A DNA stretch of 17,805 bases from Chrysochromulina tobinii. Its lineage: Eukaryota; Haptophyta; Prymnesiales; Chrysochromulinaceae. Below the pieces are notes generated by a model. It did no database searches and had not been told where the DNA came from. It was given only the letters and a program-made list of their open reading frames with translations. The position numbers and the translations under genes are program-made. How positions within the stretch are numbered: the first letter of the stretch is position 1; each line of letters starts with the position of its first letter. The stretch is from NCBI GenBank assembly GCA_001275005.1, contig JWZX01001839.1, positions 1-17,805 on the forward strand, in the 5' to 3' direction. This document shows positions 7,084 to 14,617 of the stretch, piece by piece.

Positions 7084-8187
7084 AACGAGGCGGTCGGTCG
7101 GAGGCGCCGGGCGCGCCGCGTCCTTCCGTCGAGCAGCAGGCCGCGCGCGTCGGCGGCGCCGCAATCGGCTCGGCGCCGGCGCACGGCCTCGTACTATGAG
7201 GAAGAAGATGAAGATCGTGGTGCGGAGGACATGGTGTACGGAGGTCGCCCTCGACGGCTTGGCTCGTGGCAGCGGCGCGGGCGGTGGGGCGGAGGGCGCG
7301 GAGCAGGGGCGGAGGACGAGCCATTCGAGGAGGACGACGAGGACAATGCGGGGGTGAGCGAGGGGCTCGAGCGCGTCGCGGCGACTCTCGGCGGTACCCC
7401 CACGCGTAGGCGACGTGACGGGCGCCGCTCAGCACGCGAGTACGAGGAGGAGGAAGAGGAGGAGGGCGACGACGACAAGGACGATGCCCCGAGGCGGCGA
7501 TGGTTCGGGTGGGGGCTGCGAGAGCGCTGGCGGCGCTGGCGAAGCCGGGGCAGCGAGCGAGCCAACGACGCCCAGGACGACGCCCAATCAGCGCCCAGCC
7601 GACGCAGCGGCGGACGCAACAGCGGTCGCAGCGGCGGCCGCAGCAGCGGCAGCGGCGGCCGCAGCAGCGGTCGCAGCGGCCGCGGCCGCGGCGGCGGCAG
7701 TGGCGGCAGCGGGAGCGCCTCGAGGACACCGCGCGCCGCCGTGAGCGTCTCCTCCAAGCAGAACGCGTACATCGACAGGCGGCTCACAGTCCTGGCTGAA
7801 CGGGTGGAGGATCGGCTGCGAGGATTGCGGGCAGAGGAGACGGAGTTACTCCGTCGGCGCGAAGAGGCGAGCGAGCGGCTGCGCGCGCTACGCTCGTCGA
7901 TTGAGCGCACGGGTGAGGTTGTGCTCGAGGATCGAGATGCGGTGGAGACCAAGGCAGATCGCTCGCAATACCGCTCGCTCGAGGCCGTCGTGGCGCAGCT
8001 GAGATCGCAGCGAGATCGCGCGTGGGACGCCATCGATGAGGCCGAGGCGCGTCTCGACGAGATCGAGGCTGCCAGACGCACCCTTGAGAAGCGCGGCATG
8101 AACGGAATACTCGCCATCGTCGAGGAGCGGCGCGCCGGCGTGTCGCCCGCGCTGCGCAACTACCTTGCGAAGCTGCTGGAGATGTGA
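6349..8187 (+). CDS. Unrecognised secreted or plastid-targeted protein with acidic tract and C-terminal coiled coil
   Basis: 612 residues from the ATG at 6349. I do not recognise the family. The first 20 residues (MTSLMMLVPVLVASAVQTC) look like a signal peptide and are followed by an acid-poor, Arg/Ser/Pro-containing stretch, as in two-part plastid leaders. Residues about 115-225 look like a folded domain with many Trp: DWLRRDAGELAWRSRLQRDW, then WRAQVYRWWLGVWDASGDEY, then GWPYTRLDGTPWESGP. A (Glu-Asp)n tract starts near 232, followed by Arg-rich and acidic low complexity, then a Ser/Gly/Arg run near 418-459. Residues from about 470 to the end are a long charged helix predicted to coil (LAERVEDRLRGLRAEETELL and on), ending RAGVSPALRNYLAKLLEM. 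The frame is open further upstream only through a GTG that overlaps the previous stop, so the ATG is preferred. It lies 80 bp after the fusion gene. Confidence 0.75.
7045..7080 (+). repeat. (GAGGAC)6 coding microsatellite
   Basis: Six perfect GAGGAC units followed by GAGAAC encode the Glu-Asp tract of the unrecognised protein. The hexamer keeps the frame when it changes copy number, so tract length may vary among strains. Confidence 0.9.
7600..7710 (+). repeat. GCAGCGGCGGCC-type repeat encoding Ser/Gly/Arg
   Basis: Degenerate repeats of GGCCGCAGCAGCGG and close variants. In the gene's frame they encode SGRSGGRSSGSGGRSSGRSG; the other frames give only poly-Ala or poly-Arg. It acts as a flexible linker between the acidic middle and the coiled coil. 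Confidence 0.8.
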
Positions 8188-8671
8188 CGAGTGACAATCA
8201 AACTGTCACATGCCGAAGGGGGGGAAGCAGATTCCCAGCGCACACGACGGGCGACCAGTCGCACTTTATGTACGCGTTCCGTCGCTGTACCGTGTACCGC
8301 CACAGTCGAGTCGTTTCAAACATGGGGTGAAACCGCGCCGAAAGCAAAACCGACTATTTCGGGCCGTACAGTGACGAGTACCGGTACGTACCGGTTGCAA
8401 CCGGTACTGACTGGGGGGGCTGTGAACCATTCAAGTATCATGACTGTACTCTGTAGACTCCAAATCAAAAGTGGTCAAGTCAACGCAAGTTGAATTGACT
8501 ATGAACACTCGGCCGCCTAATCGGAATCTATGGTTGTGCACGCAGGATTGGTGGCGCGTGTGCCTCAAGTGGGAGATGCTTCATGATGCTTTCGTACAGC
8601 GAATGACGAAATCGCGCTTGGCGCAATCAAGCGGCCCGGCGACGGGGACCGAAACCTTCAAATCCCCTTCA
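8188..8671. other. Intergenic region upstream of the PsbP-like gene
   Basis: Holds the phased ACCGGT palindromes (listed separately) and, at 8463-8500, a CAAGTCAACGCAAGTTGAATTGACT segment with short inverted parts that recalls the CAAGT repeats near 1900-2040. The frame of the downstream gene is open here, but residues before the Met at 8672 have no protein character, so this is taken as promoter and leader. Confidence 0.5.
8380..8405. promoter_or_regulatory. Three ACCGGT palindromes at exact 10-bp phasing
   Basis: ACCGGT occurs at 8380-8385, 8390-8395 and 8400-8405. The spacers are themselves self-complementary: ACGT and TGCA. As a result 8380-8395 and 8390-8405 are two overlapping perfect 16-bp palindromes. 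The 10-bp pitch puts all three on one face of the helix. The array sits 267 bp before the PsbP-like start. The regulatory role is inferred. Confidence 0.6.
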
Positions 8672-8700
8672 ATGGCAAGGGAGACAATGGCAAGGGAGAC
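8671..8700 (+). repeat. 15-bp tandem duplication of the start-codon region
   Basis: AATGGCAAGGGAGAC occurs twice in tandem, so two in-frame ATGs lie 15 bp apart, each starting MARET. The duplication leaves the signal peptide intact and gives two near-equal start sites. Confidence 0.9.
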
Positions 8701-9481
8701 GACGTGTGGGCGGCTACTCTTGCTTCTGGCGCTGGCAGCTCACTCCGATGCCGTTCCACCGCGCGCAACTCTCGCCAGGCAACTCACTTTCACAATGCCC
8801 TGGCCTAATATGCCGCGGCGGGCCCTGCTGAATTCGGCCACCGCCGCTGCCATACTGAGCCATTGCCGTCCGCCAGCCGCCGCAGCAGGTGCCTCCGCGG
8901 CCGTGTTCGCGCAGCGATTCTCCGTCGCTGGCAACATCTCGCCGCTGCCGCCGCTCGGGCAGTACAGTCGCTACGAGGATCAGCTTTCATCGCCCAAGGG
9001 TGCCAAGGCGCTCTCGCTCACGATGCACTTTGACTTCCCACAGCAGTTTCAGCAGATTGGCCGCGCGCTAGGAGGAATCGCATTCGTCGACGGCAACTCG
9101 GGGCTGCGAGTCTTCGTGCTCAGGGCGCCGCTGCCCGGCACCGCCCTCGCCGAGACGCCGAAACAGTGGTTTGCCGAGTCGATCTTCAGCCCTGATGGGC
9201 AGCTGGTTCGCGAGGGAGTCGAGATCGACGCCTACAAGACGACGTCGGCCAAGATGATCGACGCGCCCGAGGGGGCCGCCACGGCGCGACGCCGCATCGC
9301 TCTCAAATATACCGTGATCACGCCGGCCAACCAGCGCGCGACGGATCGGTTCGCCTTTGCTGATGTCTACGAGGTTGAGGGCGTCGCGTACATCCTGTTC
9401 ACCTCCGCCGGCGCCACCAAGTGGGAGGGCGGCGAAAAGGAGCGGTGCGAGCGCATTGCGGACTCCTTCTTTGTTGGTTGA
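8672..9481 (+). CDS. PsbP-like thylakoid-lumen protein with three-part leader
   Basis: 269 residues from the ATG at 8672 (264 from the ATG at 8687). The leader has three parts: a signal peptide (RLLLLLALAAHSDA, 14-27), a transit-type stretch (28-48), and a twin-arginine lumen signal with R49-R50, a hydrophobic run LLNSATAAAILS and an Ala-rich cleavage region. This order suits a complex plastid. The mature part (about 80-269) follows the PsbP pattern: SRYEDQ, MHFDFPQQFQ, IAFVDGNSGLRVFVLRAPLP, WFAESIF, KYTVITPANQ, FADVYEVEGVAYILFTSA, and CERIADSFFVG at the end. PsbP relatives bind photosystem II or other thylakoid complexes. The remote family call is moderate; lumen targeting is well supported. 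Single exon. Confidence 0.75.
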   Translation: MARETMARETTCGRLLLLLALAAHSDAVPPRATLARQLTFTMPWPNMPRRALLNSATAAAILSHCRPPAAAAGASAAVFAQRFSVAGNISPLPPLGQYSRYEDQLSSPKGAKALSLTMHFDFPQQFQQIGRALGGIAFVDGNSGLRVFVLRAPLPGTALAETPKQWFAESIFSPDGQLVREGVEIDAYKTTSAKMIDAPEGAATARRRIALKYTVITPANQRATDRFAFADVYEVEGVAYILFTSAGATKWEGGEKERCERIADSFFVG

Positions 9482-9890
9482 GCGCGCGCTGCGCAAAAGC
9501 ATGTCGTTCTCAACATTCACACACGTGTTGTCGACGTCGATCGCGTCCACGCGTCGTGACCTCGTGTACCAACACGTGTTCGTAATCGAATAACCGCGTC
9601 GGTCGGAGAGGAACTTGAAGCGGATCGAATGTTAACTCGCAAAAAAGTCTGAGGCCATGATTTGCAGGCTTTTCATTACTACTATATTCATACGATAGAT
9701 CCAGCAGCACCGACGTTGAGTCACAGTTCCGCCATCCGGACCTTTACGTAAAGACCTTGCGACGGCCCTTTTTGTGAGCTTACTGTACGGTCCCTACTCC
9801 CTGTGCTGCCTTCGTGGTTTTGAGACTCTTGTATTCGTGTTTAACGCCAATTCACACGCAACTTGAGCGCGCCACTCAGAGTTTTGCACA
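9482..9890. other. Intergenic region between the PsbP-like and ankyrin genes
   Basis: AT-richer than the flanking genes. ACACGTGTT occurs at 9521-9529 and again at 9572-9580, each with a CACGTG core as in bHLH or bZIP sites. No gene or RNA is recognised; plus- and minus-strand frames here lack protein character. Confidence 0.45.
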
Positions 9891-10583
9891 ATGGAGGCAT
9901 CCGACTGCCTTCCGGGCCGTTCTGTCGGTGGACTCGCCGGAGTCAAGCTCAGGTTCCGACCGCAGCTCTTCTGGCAAGAGCTTTTGCCAGAGCACGTGGT
10001 GTCGTCGAGACATCTTCAATTCAATTGCGACATGGCCACCGGCCGAAACTATGCGCGGCTTCCGTCCGAGACGTCGTACAGCGCGCACGGAGAGTACGCA
10101 TTCTCGATGGCTCACGCTGTGCCCGACGCCGATGCCGACCCCGCCGCCGCCACGCATGTGGCACGAGCGCTCCGTGAGGCGGCCACGTTCCAGGAGAGCC
10201 TCACACCGCTGCGACACTTGATCTCGTCGTGCTACTGCACGCGTGACACATTAGCCGAGGCGCTGACCGAAGTCGCTCGCCAGGGGAACATCGAGGGGTG
10301 CGAGCTGCTGCTGCGTGCTGGAGCTGATCCTCGGGCGACGCCGCATGGCAAGACGGCGCTGCACGTTGCCGTCGAGGAGGGCCACGAGCCAGTGGCACGT
10401 GCGCTCGCCAAGGCCGACCCAAGCACGATCGCCATCGAGTGCTACGGCTGCACGCCAGTGAAGCTGGCGCGCGAGCGTGACATGGCCGGCCTTGCGAGGC
10501 GGCTCGAGGCGCACGCGCAGGAGGCGTTGAATTTGCGCGCGATGGCCACTGATAAGCCCCCGATTGCCCTGAGCCACGGCTGA
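9891..10583 (+). CDS. Ankyrin-repeat protein
   Basis: 230 residues, single exon. The N-terminal 90 residues are not recognised. From about residue 91 a helical stretch HVARALREAATFQESLTPLR leads into two and a half to three ankyrin repeats: LTEVARQGNIEGCELLLRAG-ADPRA, then GKTALHVAVEEGHEPVARAL, then a weaker YGCTPVKLARERDMAGLARRL. The TALHVAVEEGH core and the GADP turn are diagnostic. Ankyrin repeats bind partner proteins; no catalytic domain is visible, so it may be an adaptor. The ATG at 9891 is the longest choice; an in-frame ATG at about 10032 (MATGRN) is an alternative. The next gene starts 700 bp downstream. Confidence 0.75.
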   Translation: MEASDCLPGRSVGGLAGVKLRFRPQLFWQELLPEHVVSSRHLQFNCDMATGRNYARLPSETSYSAHGEYAFSMAHAVPDADADPAAATHVARALREAATFQESLTPLRHLISSCYCTRDTLAEALTEVARQGNIEGCELLLRAGADPRATPHGKTALHVAVEEGHEPVARALAKADPSTIAIECYGCTPVKLARERDMAGLARRLEAHAQEALNLRAMATDKPPIALSHG

Positions 10584-11291
10584 CGGCTGAGACGACTTTT
10601 ACCCAAGGGGGTAGGGGAGGGATTCATCTCTGGATTTGCACCCCTTCCTCATACCCTGATTACAAACTGAGTGGACAATCATAAGTTCAGGATTAGGGCG
10701 GCCGATTGTCAGTACACATAGGAATCGACTCGATCGCCTGTTGGGCGCTCGAAGCACTACACGATCTACTATGTACGCTGTCGCTGATGACACGTATCTG
10801 TGAAATAGTTTTAGTTACATAGAATCTCTTGATTCTTGACGTCCTGAGACAGAGTTTGAGTATCCGATACATGTTGCGCGAGCGACGAACACTACACCCG
10901 AACGACGGGGGGGAACACCAGCGACCCCTGCTTGTGGGGAGTCCTAGTACACGTAATACATATCGGGAGCTCCGACGGCGTTTTGTTCGAGATTGTTCAA
11001 TCTTTCCCAACATAAAAATTTGCATCTTCTGCATCGTAACATCTTCCCGACGGCCGCCTTCCCGACAAGTCTGCCAGGGGAACCGGACTGTGAGAGTGCC
11101 GACCAGCGCGAACGGCCTGCTGCTGCACGCCGGCGCGGTTTGCCTGGCAGCCTGCCTGGACCGTCCAGCCTGCTGCCTGAGCCTTTGCGCCACCGTTTGG
11201 CTTCCCGCTGAAGCTGACGGCGGTGTCGCCCGGACGCTCACATTGCAGGTCGCAAGGCAACAGGCCTGGAAACTTGACCCTCTACGTCGGA
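10584..11291. other. Long intergenic region upstream of the CELF-like gene
   Basis: The stretch 10640-11060 is markedly AT-rich for this window, which fits a promoter or untranslated DNA. From 11090 it becomes GC-rich and ends with an acceptor-like CTCACATTGCAG|GT at 11237-11250, 42 bp before the CELF ATG, so the mRNA may have a 5' UTR intron. Frames on both strands here give Arg/Cys-rich peptides without family features and are rejected. Confidence 0.5.
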
Positions 11292-14085
11292 ATGGACAGC
11301 CCTCAGTCACCGCCCACCTCTGTGGGCGATGCTGATGATCCGACAAAGACACCCTTCAAACTCTTCGTGGGGCAGGTGCGGCACAGCCACTCTCGGCCGC
11401 AGTGGCAGCAGCGATCGCAGCATGCCTACGCACGAGCCCTCTGCGCTGCGACGGCCTCCACGCATGCCGGCCGCGGCGCCCACCCGCCCTGGGCGGCCTT
11501 CTCGCATGCCGGGCGCGCCACCCACCCGCCCCGGCCGCGGCGCGCAGGTTCCAGTCTCGATGACAGCCGAGCAGCTGCACCCGCACTTCGAGCCCTTTGG
11601 CCACATCGAGGAGGTGAGCATCATTTTGGACAAGGCGACTCAGATGTCGCGCGGCTGCGGCTTCGTGACCTTCTCGACGGAGGAGGCGGCGCGCGCGGCG
11701 ATCGACGCGCTGAGCGACCAGCTAGTGCTCAACGGTAAGCCGCTCGTCGTGAGATGGTCTCTGATGGCCTCTGATGGCCTCTGATGACTTCTGATGACTT
11801 CGGATGACCTCCGATTGCCTCCCTCATCAGGCAAGCCGCTCGTCGTCAAGTTTGCCGAGGGACTCCGTCAGAAGATGGAGACCCGTCTGGTGGTGACCAA
11901 CGTGCCTCTTGAGACGACCGAAGCTGACCTGAGCGAGCTCTTCGGAGATCACGGTGAGGTGAAGCAGGTGCAGATCACGCGGCGGTTGGATGACAGTTCG
12001 TTGAAGAGCAACGCCGCGCTCGTGCGCTTCGCCAGCCGCGCGGACGCCGTCGCCGCGTGCGCCGCCCTCAATCACACGAGCACGCTGCCCGGCGCGCAGC
12101 AGACACTCAGCATCCAATTTGCCGAAACGCGCGAAAGTGCCCCAACGAGCCCTGTGTCCAACGGCTGTGCGACGGCCGGGCATGTGCCCTCCGCCACCGC
12201 CACCGGCCACAAGAGCGCCGTCTCGGGCGGTGGCGTCGGCGCCGTGCCTACGAGGCTCTCGGCCATGCCCACGGGCTATGGCGCCCGAGACGGAGCGACC
12301 AACGGCCGGTCGATGGCCGCGCACATGGGGATGGGTCCAACGGTCATGGGCACCTCGATGGGCATGGGGCCGTATGGGATGAGCGGTGGCCACATGGGCA
12401 GTGCTGCCCACGTGAGCGGCGGCAGCGCCGGCGGCGCGGCGGTGCCTCCCGCGGGCCCCCTCGGCCTCAACTCCCTCGGCTTCAAGATCTTCGTGGGGAT
12501 GATCCCATACTCGACGGGCGAGGCGGAGATGTACGCGCTCTTCGGACAATTTGGGCCGCTCGCCGAGGTCTTCATGATGCGAGAGAAGGACGGGCGCTCG
12601 AAGGGGTGCGCCTTCATTCGCTACTACACCCAGGAGGCGGCCAACCAGGCGTGCATGCAGCTCCACGGAACGTTCGCGCTGCCCGGCGCGGCGCGCCAGA
12701 TGGTCGTCAAGTTTGCAGAGCCCTTCGAGCCCCGCAACCCGAACCGCGCGGCGGCGGCGGGCACGTACGGGGGGCAGATGAGTCCGCCGGGAGGGGCGGG
12801 GGGGATGGGGCGCTACGGCGACGCAGCCGGCGCAGCCGGCGGCGGCGGGCAGATGGGTCAGATGAGCTTACCGCCGCACATGGGAGTGCACGGCATGTCG
12901 TACGGCATGGCGCCGTACGGCATGGCGCCTCTGGGCCTCGGCGCTGACGGCGGCCAATGGATGGCGATGCACGGGCACAGTCGAGGGACTCTCCCTACGG
13001 GAGGGGGCATGATGGGGGGCGCCGTCGTTGGCGCGGTGATGGGCGGGCCCGGCGCCATGAACGGCATGAACGGCATGCACGCCGCGACGGTCGGGATGCA
13101 CACGCCGATGGGGATGGTGCCGAGCATGGGCTTGGGGCCGATGGGCATGGGCGCATCGATGGGCATGAATCCCTACGGCGGTAACTCTATGGATCACATG
13201 CCCGGCATGCACGCGATGCCATACGGCGCGGGCGGATATGCCCAGCACGGCGCGGGCGGATATGCGCAGCACGGCTATTCGCAGCAGGCCTATGGCAGTA
13301 CGTACTCGCCAGCGATGATGGATGGCACGCAGCTGCCGCCGCCGCCACCAGGCAGCAGCTGGGGCGCCGAGGCGCACTCGTGGGGCGCCGATGGCTCTGG
13401 CAGCCCAACCCATGACGACTCAAGCATGTACCATCGAGTCGGCGCCGAGATGGGCGGTGCCCGCTACGGCGCCAGCGTGCTGTACCCCCCTATGCAACGA
13501 TATGCGAACGGCAAGGGGCACGGGCACGGCAACGGGACAGGCAGCGGGTTCGAGGGCCAGATGTCGGCGACGACGCACTCGGATCAGGCTGACTCGCCGT
13601 CGCAGGGCCAAGCTTGGGATCGTCTGCACGTGACGAACCTCCCGCGCACCTTCACAGAGGAGGACGTGGCTCAGCTCTTCTCTCAATACGGCGCGCTCGC
13701 GGAGGTGTTTCTCCAGAGGAAGAGTGATGGCTCTCCCAAGGGAAGCTTCTACGTTTCGTTCGCCACGGCCGCCGACGGGCACAATGCGGCCAAGGCGCTG
13801 AACAACTACACGCTGCCGTCGACCAACCGGCCGCTCTCGGTGCGTCCCTCGACTGCACGGCGGAAACCGGAGTCGCCTGAAGATCATCGGAGGGCAGCCG
13901 GAGTCGCCGTAGGCAAACCGGCCGTGCCGCGCGCGGCGGCCATGGGGCCAGCGTGCGCGCCGCCGGCGGGTGGCGCGAAAGACGGCGAGGGCCTCGGCGC
14001 GGGCGGCAAGCCAGGCGCCCTGGCCGAACGCGCAATGCCCGAGGGCATCCTCGAGGCAGGGCCAGAGGACGTCCCCATCTCGTGA
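11292..14085 (+). CDS. CELF/Bruno-like RNA-binding protein with four RRM domains
   Basis: Exons 11292-11375, 11548-11734 and 11831-14085 give 841 residues. RRM1 (22-~97) appears only after splicing: KLFVGQ|VPVSMTAEQL, then SRGCGFVTF, then LNG|KPLVVKFAEG. RRM2 (~108-185): RLVVTNVP and NAALVRF. RRM3 (~306-385): KIFVGMIP and KGCAFIRYYT. RRM4 (~688-765): RLHVTNLP and KGSFYVSF. Linkers are rich in Met, Gly, Pro, Tyr and Gln, mostly between RRM3 and RRM4 (about 390-680), with many MGM and YGM motifs and repeats such as AGGYAQHG. CELF-type proteins bind GU-rich RNA in nucleus or cytoplasm and act in splicing, translation and decay; most have three RRMs. RRM3 and RRM1 are most like CELF in sequence; the family call is good, the specific function unknown. 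Confidence 0.88.
11376..11547 (+). other. Intron 1 of the CELF-like gene
   Basis: A 172-bp phase-0 GT-AG intron inside RRM1. Its removal joins KLFVGQ to VPVSMTAEQL, the expected RNP2 strand. Only GCAGGT is shared by the two boundaries. It lacks the CTCTGATGGC satellite; instead a GC-rich CGCATGCCGG...CACCCGCC unit occurs twice about 42 bp apart (from 11461 and 11503). Confidence 0.85.
11735..11830 (+). other. Intron 2 of the CELF-like gene, satellite-type with flanking direct repeats
   Basis: A 96-bp phase-1 GT-AG intron. Splicing joins LVLNG to KPLVVKFAEG, the normal end of an RRM. The 17 bases GGTAAGCCGCTCGTCGT at 11734-11750 recur as GGCAAGCCGCTCGTCGT at 11830-11846; the only difference is the T that makes the GT donor. 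The body is CTCTGATGGC-type 10-mers drifting to TTCTGATGAC, like the intron at 5749-6004. Confidence 0.85.
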
Positions 14086-14089
14086 GCAT

Positions 14090-14132
14090 CCCATGGCGAT
14101 GAACTCGCAAGATCGCGGGAGATCGCCATGGG
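14090..14132 (+). other. 3' UTR hairpin of the CELF-like gene
   Basis: A perfect 11-bp inverted repeat, CCCATGGCGAT at 14090-14100 and ATCGCCATGGG at 14122-14132, with a 21-base loop. It begins four bases after the TGA stop, so it would be in the mRNA just past the coding region. A role in transcript end formation, stability or autoregulation is inferred. Confidence 0.75.
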
Positions 14133-14151
14133 TGGCTTCGAATGGATCGGC

Positions 14152-14179
14152 GGCGAACCTAAGGCGAACCTAAGGCGAG
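14152..14179. repeat. 11-bp tandem repeat GGCGAACCTAA
   Basis: Two full copies (14152-14162, 14163-14173) and a partial third. Non-coding; no function evident. Confidence 0.85.
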
Positions 14180-14617
14180 GGGCAGAAGGCGCGTGGGCAC
14201 GACGTGCTGTTCTGTTGAGAGTGAATCGGATGACGATCCTTTCACAGCCCTGCCTCACACTGCGTGTGGCAGATGAGACAGGGCCAGACGAGATGCATGA
14301 CGAGATGGAAGATGGAGGGCCATGCTGGTCGAGGGCGAGAGGGGGTGAGTGGAGCGGGGCCTGCATGTGGTCAACTTTTCGAAACCGGCACATACGACGA
14401 ACGCACCATGGAACGCACACGGTCTCTACACACGACACGACATCTCGCACTCGAAGAGGTCGGGAGACGGGACCGTGCCACCGGCTGCGCGGTGCGTGCG
14501 CGCGGCGCGCGCGGTCAGTGGAATTGTTTGTGCTGATCTGTGAACGTTGTCTTTTCGTGTTGGTATGAAGACGGCAGGGCGTCGACCGGCCTCTTTGGGC
14601 CTTCGGCAGCCGTCGTG

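Larger units (their letters stand above)
14086..14617. other. Intergenic region between the CELF-like and kinase genes
   Basis: Contains a hairpin just after the CELF stop and an 11-bp tandem repeat (both listed separately). The rest is GA-rich, then CA-rich near 14380-14450. No ORF of protein character. The kinase frame is open back to a GTG at 14540, but the first ATG is at 14618. Confidence 0.5.

Noticed and set aside
6929-8159. Long minus-strand frames of 266 and 321 codons
   Set aside because: They are antisense to the acidic/coiled-coil gene and consist of poly-Arg and poly-Ser from GC-rich repeats.
8471-8671. N-terminal extension of the PsbP-like protein from 8471
   Set aside because: The frame is open, but starting there would bury the signal peptide 80 residues in. 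The Met at 8672 or 8687 places it at the N-terminus.
10693-11352. Minus-strand 219-codon and overlapping plus-strand 168-codon frames
   Set aside because: Neither shows domain-like composition; they overlap each other and the start of the CELF gene, and lie partly in AT-rich promoter-like DNA.
11794-11830. ATG at 11794 as the start of the CELF-like protein
   Set aside because: It lies inside intron 2. Starting there would cut RRM1, whose first two thirds are found in the exons at 11292-11375 and 11548-11734.
14540-14617. Non-ATG extension of the kinase
   Set aside because: The only upstream start in the frame is GTG. The ATG at 14618 is the first standard start.
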